Notes under the pieces: generated by a model
The model's database searches: none
Told to the model about the DNA's origin: nothing
Seen by the model: the letters and a program-made list of their open reading frames with translations, nothing else
In this document: positions 24,586 through 35,550 of the stretch, in pieces
How the letters are laid out: each line of letters opens with the position of its first letter
Position numbering within the stretch: the first letter of the stretch is position 1
Position numbers and translations under genes: made by a program
NCBI RefSeq assembly: GCF_009730915.1
Contig: NC_052474.1
Span: forward strand, 3,631,501 to 3,695,500
Reading direction: 5' to 3'
DNA from: Dioscorea cayenensis subsp. rotundata
Taxonomy: Eukaryota > Streptophyta > Magnoliopsida > Dioscoreales > Dioscoreaceae
Length of the DNA stretch: 64,000 nt

Positions 24586-27110
24586 ATGGAGAGTTTTTGT
24601 GGTATTGCTAGATTGAGCGGGGGAGGGAAGAGTGCTAATGTTCGGGCTCGAGACTTCTTGGGAGTTGGTGTTAGGCGAGATATGTGACGATGGGGTCTCG
24701 AAGTTTCTCTTATCGAGGTTAAGTTCATCACACGGATGGATATAAAAGCGGTTTTGCCCGATCGAAAGCGATGTTGACTTCCGGTCGGATGTGTCACGTC
24801 CACTCCATCTTCAAATGTCTTTGTAGTTGATCTTGTCGTCGAGGCAGGAAAATGTGCCATTCTAGAGATCCTAATGAAAAGCGAGGGTTTTACTCGTTGT
24901 AAGTTCCTTTTTCTTTTAATTATTCCGGTTATGCAGGGGGTCATTATTCTTTAAATATATCAAAAGTCATTTGGTTAACATATTTTACTAGTCCTTTACG
25001 TTATTAGTTAATTGGTTAAGTATTTAATTTAACGTTTAACTATTGTCAGTTATCAAACTTAAACATTATATTCTCAACTTAACATATTGATCTTTTCATT
25101 TGGTGAAGTGTTGGCGGGAATTCGGATTACGAGTGCTCCCGATTCGTCCCCATGGTGACCACGGCGGTGTGGGATGTCTTCCTTCCTCGATCGAGTTATT
25201 ACGAAGTGTTGTCGTTGGATATTGGACATGACGTTTTGGCGAGTGTCGAACATTTCAGGGATGTACTTCAAAAATCATGCAATCGAAAAGGAATTTTTGA
25301 CTTAAATTCGTAAGAGCGAAAAACGTCGAGTGTGTTGTGGAATGCTGCTGCTGGAGTGGTTGTCGTTAGCGCTTCATGCATCAAAGAGTATAACAAAAAA
25401 ATACTTTTCGAGAATCAAGACGATCAACCCAGTCGCACTTGCGGTGGTGGCATAGGGTTGACGTCGCATCGAGCGTCGAAAAATGGGTTAGCCCTGCGAG
25501 TGATTGAGCTCGGGGACCGTCCCTTGTCTGAGGCCATCGACATTCAGGAAGGACATGTTGCGGGAACATGGTGTCCACATACCATACAAAGCGAGGCTTG
25601 GTTGGGGAAAAAGAGCATGCCGGGTGGTCCTCGGACGAGTGACATCTCCGACTATGTTGTTTGCTTTTGGTATGTGGATAAGGTGGGCTGAGACAAATCC
25701 AGCGGCGTTGCGATCGTGGAGAGAGGCGGTGATCGTTTTAAGCGTGCATTCTTTTTCTTCGGTAGCGTGTATTGTGGGATTGAGAGGGCTTGCGGGGCCA
25801 GCTGCTGTTTCTCGATGGTACCCGCCTCCTTGGAAAAATATCGGGAGTACGACTCTTTCGGGTGCCGCGGGGAAAGATGAGTAACAATGGTTTTCCACGT
25901 CGCCTTGGTATAGTCGACAGCGAGACCCGATGCCAATTGGACTTAGTTCGTATCTAAGTTAGGCGATGCCTTATCACGGTGGAGATTATCATGAGATAAT
26001 TACCTTACGTGTCGAGACAGGTCGAGGGCCTTGTGAGCGCAATTGCGAGAGTCTTCCCTTCGCCGCCACGTGCGTTACGTCTTCGACATTTTGGAGCCAA
26101 TTTTATAAAAAGCCCGATGTCGAGACTTGGGAAGGCGTTGAGGGAGATGCTTGGTCTATATGCTTCCGCGTTGCGTGGGCATCCGCGGCTAAAAGATTTC
26201 GATGATACTAGTGAATGAGCTGCGAGGGCCGTATCACTCGAAGCTCATCGTCTGGTTGATTAATAAATCGGATATGGCACATTGGTGAGATTATCGTTCG
26301 GGAGGTGATCGTTGGGGTGAGATGTATTCGAGCGTCGGCGGAGTCGTTCGATGCTTGGATCGAGGAAGCTCGTCGTTTCTAGGGGTGGCGAAAATGGTGC
26401 GACTCCGTAAGGTCTGCGAATGTTGGTTTCTGATTAACATTTAGTATTACCCTTTAAACATTCTCGATCTTTGTTTAATTACACTTGTCGACTTTAAATA
26501 TTAATCGTTTAGTTTAAATAATTTACGATAATGTTTAAACATGTTGTGAGTATTTAACCATCAGCTGTCTTTGTTTAACCTTATTTGCAGGGTTCGAGTT
26601 GATCGCGTGTTATGTAGCAGGCGTGAGCAGCGACGAAATGGGAGACCTACTTATGCCAGACGTACATTCGAAGTTAGAGATCATTGTTGAGGGCGGTCGA
26701 AATCTTACGTGTTGATGCGTTGTGTCGATGATCGTTACGAAATGTCGACGATCACGGCAAACTACGTGGATCTCGCCATCGAGAACTTTGTTACGTATCG
26801 AAGGTGGCAAGTTTATGGTATCCCTTGCGAGCATACTTGCGCGTGACAATGCGAGCCGAGACACAGCGTACGTGATTTATTGGCGGGTGCTTCAGCAGTC
26901 GACGATTACAAAGCTGGCGTCTGAGGAAGCTATATTCCCAGTGCAGGCGATGACGGGCCTTGAGACGGATCAGTGAGCCGTTTGCGACCGCTGTGGCTAG
27001 AAAGCGACTACGGGCGGCTGAGGCGAAAAAGGATCGAGTCGCGGCGTTTGATGTCCATGAGTTACATTGCGGCATGCGCGAGGATCGGTCAGATCGGCGA
27101 TCTTGCATAG
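24586..27110 (+). pseudogene. MuDR-type (MURA-like) transposase, frameshifted
   Basis: Recognised by motifs that fall in MULE order but in changing frames: an N-terminal ATG region at 24586; YKARLGWGK near 25580 (the family's 'AWLGKE' element); the first DDE-region motif FLDGT at 25808-25822; LYHGGDYHEII near 25970-26000; a GLVSAIARVFPSPP block at 26030-26075 followed by RHFGANF; INKSDMAHW near 26255-26285; a SWIM-type finger at 26761-26846 whose second half RRWQVYGIPCEHTCA is clear while its CxC half is scrambled; and a degenerate CCHC-like knuckle near 27057-27110 (LHC...RSC). The Asp expected before GLVSAIARVF is lost to an indel. A probable intron lies at about 26430-26590. The protein would catalyse cut-and-paste transposition. 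This copy cannot. Confidence 0.8.
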
Positions 27111-27899
27111 CTGTCGCCGAGCTAGGCATTGTTAATAAAGCCCGGCGATGACGAGGAAACATTGTGTATTGATGGGAGTAGTTTCCATGTTAAACTCTTA
27201 CTCTTTCTGACGAATTGAATGTATTTAAGCAGGAGGCGTTGTTATTTTAAGCGGATACTGTTTGTAATTTGAAATATTTCAGTGATGTTTTAAAGCGATA
27301 TATGGTATATTTAAACAATGAAGCGGAAATGTACACAACTTCTGACGTAAATTAAACAATGAAATGGCCGAATGAAATTTAACACCTTCTGATTGAAAAC
27401 AAACAAAACTTTACATTGAGATATACAAGCATGTTTTGAATGATGCGTATACTCGCCCTGACTTCGCGGGTATCTAAATATTCTAAAGAAACATTGTTTT
27501 AAAAGCGTTGTATTGATGGGGCGACTTTTCCATGTTGATTAAGCAGTGAGTGCGTTTATTTAACGAGCGGTGTTATTTTAAGCGAGTGCACCGTAATTTT
27601 TGAAATATTTAAAGCGATGTTTAAGCGATATATAGTATATTTAAACAATGAAAGTGAAATGTACGTAATTCAGAGTAAATTAAACAATGAAATAGCGAGA
27701 TGGAATTTAACATGCTTTCGATTGAAAACAAACAAAATTTACATTAAGATATACAAGTCGTACTCTTGAACACGAAAACAATGAATTGAATTTGTCGGTT
27801 ACATTTGAAACAAAATTGACGGTCGAGATATACGGGACATGTTCTTGCAAAAACAAAATTTAACCGCGCTTGTGACCCCACGTTTATCGTGGGCCTGAG

Positions 27900-30800
27900 A
27901 TTTACGCCTCCACTCCTTAGGTATCACGGGTAGCATGTCGTAATGCGAGGGTGAGGGCGTCATGCTGCGGTGGCAGTAACTTCTCACCCTCACGGTGGTG
28001 CTCGATAAACCGCATGGCGTGAGCCGGTGCGATCGGCGCTTCCTTGTTTTTAGGCGTGGGGTTTTACGTATGTCGATGCGTGGCGGGGTGCTGATCGTCG
28101 CCGAGCTCGTCTAACTCCATGCTCGACACAGAAGGTCGAGATAGATTCATTGTATCGAGAATATGCACAGTCGAGATTAGAATCTTGATTTAAATACCAA
28201 GCGGATATTAATCCGGACGTAATTAAAAGAACTACCATGTCGAGCGTCCTTATCGTACCCGGGACGTGAAGAATAATGCTGTATTCTTGTTTTGATCGTT
28301 GTCCGGACGACGGCGTGGAAAGTGGCCATTCACGTGATTGCTCGGGAGGATGACAATTTGAACTTCATGCGAGTTTCTTGTAGCGGCATCCCCGATCGCT
28401 TACCGTAATTGTCGTGTGCGTCGTCTGCGCACGGCGTACGCGGTATGGCGATGATGCGTGATGGGCGGCGCTTCTTGCATAAGGATATGGCTCTTTGCTC
28501 GTGACTTTTGTATTATCGCATCTGGCGTCCATCACATCATCAGGTGACCGTCTCCTTCCCCTCGGCCGGCGTGTATAATCTCTGTCGGCGGTGGTGCTCT
28601 GACGTCGTTCTTCAGCAGCGGCGAGTCTTTGAGGTTAAAGCGATAACCGAGATATAATAAGACCGTATTTGTAAATATTTAAATGATGTGCTCGATTTGT
28701 TACATGATATTATATATAATTAAAGCGATAAGTAGACACTTAAATGATAACGATAAAGGTATTAAACACTATTAGGGTAATAGTTAAACACTATAATAAA
28801 ACCCTTTAAACAATATCGTAAAAACGTTTACGCTTACCGAATCCGTAGGCCGGCGATTGAGGAAGATCCTCGTCGACTCTGCTCGTATTTGTTAAAACGA
28901 CTCGAGGCAGACCATTTCTTCTTCTTGAATAAAAAGCTTTACGGTGATGCGGTCGATTTTTGATTGGCCTTGATCGTCTCTCGTTGCTTTCGATCGGGGT
29001 CTGATGACATCTTCCTTCGATCGCGAGGGGACGATGGCGGCGAGCATCGGCTCGAACAGCGTCCTTACATGGTTGTTCTTGTTGTGGGATTGTGATAGCG
29101 ATCTTGAGGAGACGGCGGCGGCAGCGTCAGCCATGACCTCTTACGTGGTTCTTGTTGTGGTGGGCATTGTGTCGCTGAGCGATCTTGTCGGCCGTCGGCA
29201 GCGGCAGATTGACGATCTTCTCAGCGCGTGGCATGACAACGACATGCGTTTGGGAGGCCAGCGCCCTTAACTTATTCTTGATCTTCGTTGATTGTGTCCG
29301 TCTTTGATCTGGCCGATCTCAGCGATCGGTTCAGCGGGTCGAGGATTCAGCGACGAAGTCGGCGACCTTCTCAGCAATGACCGCCACATCGATCCCTCGC
29401 GATGTCCTTCTCAGCGCCAGACATCGATGCCGCCGATCGGGCTGTTGCTATTATTTCATCGTCGGCCCTGACGGTGGAGAGCGAGAAAGCGAGTGATTAT
29501 TCTCTCTCTCATCGAAGTCTCTTGAATGTGGCCGCCTTGGAATGACCTTCCGATGATGTCCTCGTCGTCGAGTCCGGCCTCGTTTAGTCCGGTGCTGAGT
29601 TCTTTCGAGGATGGCGCGGTCGATTGTGACGTCTTTCCGTGTCGCACGCCGCCGAGCCGACAATGACTCGGTCGTCGATACTCTGGCGTCTGCGCAGGGT
29701 TGCGGTGACATCTTACTCGTATGTCGGGAATACATTTCTACCGGTCGGAGTGCCATGGTCGAGTGCCCTACTCGCCCCAATGCGTTGTCGTGGTGAGGGG
29801 TTGTTGCAATCTGTAGGGGTGAGGGAGGGCTCTCCGATCGAGATCGTCTGGCGTAGTGGGTGGAAATGGGAGGCAGGCGTCCGGTAGCGATAGGCGCCTG
29901 CCTCTGCCTTGAGCCCAGTGGTTCGGGCGATGGCGTCCGTCGAGTCGGTTGGCTGATAAATATCGCTATTGGCGTCGCCGGGAACCATCTCGAGAAACAC
30001 ACATATGTAAAGCGAGCAATTTCGGTGAAATCGTTCGTTTTAAAACTATAAAAACTATGTTTAAGCAGTGTTTATATATTTAAAGCGTTATAGAATATAA
30101 TTAAGCGGAGAACAAAATATTTAAACGATATGAATAAGAGTTAAGCGGTAAATCACTAAAGTTAAAGCGCTAAATAAAATGTTTAAGCGTTAAAGACTTA
30201 TGTTAAACATTGTCCGTGATTTATTACCTCTTTTCCGTCGGCGATGACAAGCTCGTTTCTCACAGTCGCTTGCTTCCGGTAGTAACTTTCACCGTGACTA
30301 TCAACATCCTTGGGATCTTGCGAAACGGACTTTCTTCCCGTTCGGTCGGCTACGTAAAACCAGGGCGTTAAGCGTGCCAGAGCAACCCTTAATGTACCTG
30401 TGTTGATAGTCTTACCGTCAGCATCTATCTTGCGCTCAGGCGGTAGCTAATGGAATATCCTCCATAAACCCGCTTGTCGTCGCTGCGCCCGTGCGTGTCG
30501 CCCGTGGGTGATTAGATCGTCGCGTAATCAGCGATCAGTTGGGCCGAAGGCGTGATGTATTTGGGAAGAGACGTCGCATGAGGTCACGCGTCGAGTTTGA
30601 AAGAGTATCTTCTTCTCCCTGCTGTGAACAAGTTTCACTGAGCGAGTGCTCTTCGATGGAGTCTACGTGTCTCAGTGGGTCTTTGATAGATATGCCGCCG
30701 CTTGAGCCCAGGCTGGTTTTCTTCTTACGAAAGACCAGCTGCGTCGCCGTCGTGGCCGAGACCAACCGCGAGGCCACATCTTGAGGTCTGAAACTCGTGG

Positions 30801-31010
30801 GGCTTTCCCGATCCACGAGATTTATTGAGATGTAGACCATCATTGCCTTTGCGAAAAGAGAATCAGAAGGGCTCTCTCTTGGTATATGAGCTTCTAGCTC
30901 GGTGAGCAGCGCAAGCGATTGTCCAGGTCGAATAATCTCCAGTGTCAGGGGTCGTGTTGTATTTTCAATTAGACTAAAAGTCTCCACTCTGGGTGTCCAG
31001 AATAGCATCG
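27900..31010 (-). pseudogene. Ulp1-like (peptidase C48) gene of the MULE, frameshifted
   Basis: On the minus strand, 28356-28322 reads IVILPSNHVNGH. This is the 'N-H-x-N-G-H-W' catalytic-His region of plant-transposon Ulp1 proteases, with the following Trp replaced by Phe. In another frame, 28271-28230 reads SSRPGYDKDARHMV, and 28014-27990 reads MRFIEHH, the segment that normally follows the catalytic D-C-G. That Cys motif is not readable here. Open frames further upstream on the same strand (30535-31008, 28892-29134) probably belong to its N-terminal part but have no motif I know. Ulp1 proteases remove SUMO-like modifiers. Their role in transposons is unsettled. This copy is inactive as read. 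Confidence 0.65.
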
Positions 31011-31969
31011 ACCATTAACTGGGTTGACACGCCGCTAATCACAAACTGCGGCCAGTAACAACGCATCGACGTGCGGTATTGACAAAGTTTAGCGGAAATA
31101 TAAGGTTTTAAGCGGTAAACTCTGGGTTATTAAGCAGGAGATATAAAATGTTAAGCAGAGACCCATTTTGTTAAGCGAGGCGAGAATAACTTACGAGGAG
31201 ACAACAAATGTTAAGCTGTAACATCTCATTTCTTAAGCGTCAACCTCGTTTGTAAAAGCTACGACCATACTCAAGCGAAGCGGGAAATGTACGTTATAAA
31301 TATTCACGAATCATATGATCGAGAAAAACTAATTCGATGGTGTATACATCTGACAAATGCAAAACAAAACAAAACCCCGCGTAGAAATCTCCTATGAGAC
31401 TAACAAAACCCAGTAGAAATCCCCTGCAGAGACTTGATATCTTCAACAAAAAGCAGAGCGCAAAACAAAAGAAAAATCTTTCTTTATGTGAGCGAGTTAA
31501 CGTAAAAGCCATATCTCAATCTTAGATTTCAAGTCGATGAAATGCCAACTAGTTGCGGCGGAGGGACTTCTCCTTCGAGATCTACGGGTGGAAAGGGAAA
31601 AAGGCGATGAAATGCCGATTACAGGAGAGCTTAGCCGTAGAGACAACTTCGGAGGCGACGGAAATGGAAAAAGGCGAAGGCGTGAGTTGAGAAAAAGCGA
31701 TTAAGCGAGCTCGATAAATTACGTCTCTCGGGAGTTACCTCTACGGAAAACCGCACTCACTCTGAGTCGCTCGAGATGGTGCCGTGCCACGACTCGTCTG
31801 AGGCGTTTTACGTCGAAAAATTTGAAACTCACTCCGATTCGCATCAGATTCTGAGGGGTTTGGGGTTTGAAAAACGTAGAGTTTAAAAAGGAGGGGATTT
31901 TGGGGATTACAAAGCTAATGGGGTGTTTTTGCGATTTTACAGAGCTAAAAGGGTTTTTAGCAATTTCCA

Positions 31970-32969
31970 NNNNNNNNNNNNNNNNNNNNNNNNNNNNNNN
32001 NNNNNNNNNNNNNNNNNNNNNNNNNNNNNNNNNNNNNNNNNNNNNNNNNNNNNNNNNNNNNNNNNNNNNNNNNNNNNNNNNNNNNNNNNNNNNNNNNNNN
32101 NNNNNNNNNNNNNNNNNNNNNNNNNNNNNNNNNNNNNNNNNNNNNNNNNNNNNNNNNNNNNNNNNNNNNNNNNNNNNNNNNNNNNNNNNNNNNNNNNNNN
32201 NNNNNNNNNNNNNNNNNNNNNNNNNNNNNNNNNNNNNNNNNNNNNNNNNNNNNNNNNNNNNNNNNNNNNNNNNNNNNNNNNNNNNNNNNNNNNNNNNNNN
32301 NNNNNNNNNNNNNNNNNNNNNNNNNNNNNNNNNNNNNNNNNNNNNNNNNNNNNNNNNNNNNNNNNNNNNNNNNNNNNNNNNNNNNNNNNNNNNNNNNNNN
32401 NNNNNNNNNNNNNNNNNNNNNNNNNNNNNNNNNNNNNNNNNNNNNNNNNNNNNNNNNNNNNNNNNNNNNNNNNNNNNNNNNNNNNNNNNNNNNNNNNNNN
32501 NNNNNNNNNNNNNNNNNNNNNNNNNNNNNNNNNNNNNNNNNNNNNNNNNNNNNNNNNNNNNNNNNNNNNNNNNNNNNNNNNNNNNNNNNNNNNNNNNNNN
32601 NNNNNNNNNNNNNNNNNNNNNNNNNNNNNNNNNNNNNNNNNNNNNNNNNNNNNNNNNNNNNNNNNNNNNNNNNNNNNNNNNNNNNNNNNNNNNNNNNNNN
32701 NNNNNNNNNNNNNNNNNNNNNNNNNNNNNNNNNNNNNNNNNNNNNNNNNNNNNNNNNNNNNNNNNNNNNNNNNNNNNNNNNNNNNNNNNNNNNNNNNNNN
32801 NNNNNNNNNNNNNNNNNNNNNNNNNNNNNNNNNNNNNNNNNNNNNNNNNNNNNNNNNNNNNNNNNNNNNNNNNNNNNNNNNNNNNNNNNNNNNNNNNNNN
32901 NNNNNNNNNNNNNNNNNNNNNNNNNNNNNNNNNNNNNNNNNNNNNNNNNNNNNNNNNNNNNNNNNNNNN
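31970..32969. other. Assembly gap (exactly 1000 N)
   Basis: A run of exactly 1000 N, so the size is a placeholder and the true distance is unknown. The open frames that appear to cross it are artefacts. It hides the right end of the MULE. Confidence 0.99.
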
Positions 32970-33643
32970 TTTTTTTCCGAAATTTATTTTTAAATTTAAT
33001 ATATTTGTATAATTTTTAATAAATCACAATCAAACATTAGATTATATGCTCTACTTAATTAGTGAAGTATTAAATAGTGGTAGTTTTAAAAAATAATAAT
33101 TTTTTTTTATAAAATATATATAATAAATTTAATTTTAATTAAATTTTTTTAATCATATGAATTTGGTAAATGCGATAAATAAAAAAGAATTGAGGAAGTA
33201 TATATATATATATATTTTTTTAAATACAAAGTTTATTTTCTAAAGTGGCATCATATATTGAGTTCCAGTCATGTATTGCAATTAAATTATATGCATGGGG
33301 TTTATGTAACGTACCATTAATAAAAAGAGAACATACTAAATCAAGCAATGTTGAATAAAGCGACATAGTTAGACAAAGACGGCGATAAAGATGTGAAGTT
33401 TGAAAACCTATTTTAATGTCTAGACAGACGGAAACCTGCTCATTTGTCTTGTAGCTTGTGTTTCATTGCATGTTGGTCAGACTTATTAGGTAATGAATTA
33501 TCTGTTTCATTCAGTTTCGTGCAATATAAAGAATAAATGCTTTTTCTTTAAAAAATTAGAGGTACAAATACCTAATTATACATGCTTTTAAAGTTTTTAG
33601 TAATATATTTTTTAAAACTTCCATATGATTTATAGACAAGTGT
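32970..33643. other. AT-rich intergenic DNA right of the gap
   Basis: No gene. AT microsatellite at about 33199-33215. The composition returns abruptly to AT-rich, in contrast with the CG-richer MULE left of the gap. Confidence 0.4.
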
Positions 33644-33651
33644 AACACACG

Positions 33652-34261
33652 TAGGGGTGGTAATAGGGCGAGAAATCCCCGATCCTCATTGGGACCTGAC
33701 CTAACGGGGATAGGGATTCTCCGAATCCCTCCCCCATGGGGGCGCGGACAGGGGCCAATCCGTCCCCGTTTCCTAAATGGGGATGGGGACGGGGAGTACC
33801 CTCCTTGCCCCGTGGGGATCCCCGACCCGATTAAAATACACACACATATATATACTGTGTATATATGTATGTATAATTTTTCCAACATTAAAAATTTCAA
33901 TGGCATAGGTGATAATATAAAAAACTCTAATTTTAATTTAATTGTGCTAATCACATAACTATTTATTTTAAACTAATAACAATTAAAATTAGATATAAGA
34001 GCCATGTGTTAAGTAGTTTTGATCTTATCATAATTTTATGTATATATTTATGTTGAGTTGCTTTTTATATTCCAATACGCATAATATTTTTTTACTAATA
34101 GAGAATCCTGCGGGATGGGGATCGGGGATGGGAGAGAATTCCCCGTCGAAGAATCGGGGATAGGGGAATCCCGTCCCCGCCATTGACGGGGACGGGGACG
34201 GGGACGGGGACGGGGAGGGGGAGGGGCATCCCCGCTCTCGCCCACCCCATTACCACCCCCA
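33652..34261. mobile_element. hAT-type MITE with GC-rich terminal inverted repeats
   Basis: The left end TAGGGGTGGTAATAGGG and right end (reverse complement TGGGGGTGGTAATGGGG) are inverted repeats, and both subterminal regions are rich in GGGGA/CCCCGT blocks. The flanks are AACACACG (33644-33651) and AACACATG (34262-34269), an 8-bp target duplication with one mismatch, as expected for hAT transposons. The middle is AT-rich with no transposase. The right subterminal part has an array of GGGGAC units (about 34188-34222). Confidence 0.78.
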
Positions 34262-34544
34262 AACACATGCAATAGTACATATTATTCTATATTTAATATT
34301 TCATAGATAGTAATTTTTTTAAAACATTATTTTTAAATTGTACTATAATATGAGAATTTTTTTATAAATATTTTTTAATTATAAAAAATTATTAAAATGT
34401 ACCTTTTTTTAAGTATAAAAATTTCTAAAAACTGAACATTCTTAATCTTGTTGTATATTTTTTTTACAAATATGATAAAAATATATATTATGTACATCTT
34501 TATTTTGTTAATATTTTTTTAAACAAAAAGTGATAGACGTTATA

Positions 34545-34760
34545 TATATATATCAAAGCATGCGTATGGACTATGAATTAATCATTAAATTCGCACACTC
34601 TTAACTGAAGACGAGAAGTTTGGGCTTTGAGTCCACACCCACAATCCTTTACTCGTTATCGTTATTGTTTTCAACAAAATTTGAACTCAAAACATTTTAA
34701 ATATTTCACTCTCATTTTATGTAATAAAATCAAATACCATTAGACTATAAACTCTTAAGT
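34545..34760 (-). mobile_element. Possible tRNA-derived SINE fragment
   Basis: The minus strand reads TATAGTCTAATGGTATTTG (A-box-like, as in plant Au-type SINEs) and about 50 bp later TTTGAGTTCAAATTTTG (B-box-like). No clear tail or target duplication was found. The downstream end is approximate. Confidence 0.4.
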
Positions 34761-34776
34761 TTCCGTATTAACATTA

Positions 34777-35170
34777 GGGCCGTTTTGGTTCAGCGGTAAT
34801 ATAGAAAGATTACCATGTGTTATGTGATAATCTGAAAATATTACTATGTTTGGCATTTTACTAACAAGAAAACATTACCAAAAAAGTTAGTAATCCTATT
34901 ACCACAAAAATTTAGTATCTATCTTGGATTACCGTGGCAATCTTATAATTTTTTATATTTTACCAAATTAATTACTATAAATCAAACACGATAATAAACT
35001 ATGACCGATAATAAAAATTCCTAATTAAACATAATTATATTAGATCATTACAATATTTTCAACTATATAATATTTTTAATTATATTATTATAGTAATCTC
35101 GTTACGTAATAATATATCAGTACTAGAAATCAAACATAATAATTTGTCATTACAAGAAATCAAACGGCAC
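34777..35170. mobile_element. MITE-like element with GGGCCGTTTTGGTT ends
   Basis: The left end GGGCCGTTTTGGTT and right end (reverse complement GTGCCGTTTGATTT) are imperfect inverted repeats around about 394 bp of AT-rich DNA with internal inverted blocks. The flanking trinucleotides TTA (34774-34776) and TTC (35171-35173) are close to, but not, a perfect Harbinger-type TTA duplication, so the superfamily is uncertain. Confidence 0.5.
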
Positions 35171-35550
35171 TTCTCACTCGTTATTCCCTGTGTTTATAGG
35201 GACTTAAAATTTTCATACACAGTAGAAACTTTTACGGTTGTCAATGGCGATTGACCAAAGGCGGGCTGCATTTTATTGAAATAATGGATTTTGGTAATTA
35301 TTCCATTTAACAAAAATATAAATAAAAAAGTATTATATATATATATATATATAAGGGCCAATGGGCCATTAGTTTGGTCCAACAACGAGAGAGCGCTCCT
35401 AATTCTAAAAAGCAACAACCAATTCGTCAACCGCGCCTCCCCGCGTGTTTCGCTACACGACAAACCCGCCAACAAGTATTTCTTCACCAACTCCACTCTC
35501 TCTCTCTGTGTACGAACGTGATACCGATCCGTTCACTCTGATCATTCGCC

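Larger units (their letters stand above)
22249..31969. mobile_element. Large Mutator-like element (Kaonashi-like MULE), decayed, right end at or in the assembly gap
   Basis: One element of about 9.7 kb, distinct in base composition (CG/CGA-rich) from its AT-rich surroundings. It carries a MuDR-type transposase on + (about 24586-27110) and a Ulp1-type cysteine-protease-like gene on - (about 31010-27900), the converging pair known from Kaonashi MULEs. The left end starts GGGAAAATTACTGTTCACCC. The last bases before the gap, reverse complemented, read TGGAAATTGCTAAAAACCC, a related style of end, so the terminus is near or inside the N-run. Target duplications cannot be checked. Both coding regions are broken by many one- and two-base indels, so no intact product is encoded. 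Confidence 0.78.

Noticed and set aside
30535-31008. 157-residue minus-strand open frame as an independent host gene captured by the MULE
   Set aside because: No recognised domain and same strand and spacing as the Ulp1-like gene, so treated as part of that pseudogene; capture remains possible.
31867-33012. Long open frames of 350-380 residues
   Set aside because: They consist almost wholly of N positions of the assembly gap.
34180-34225. GGGGAC array as a CRISPR-like or telomeric repeat
   Set aside because: Lies in the subterminal region of the hAT MITE; no spacers and not the plant telomere unit.
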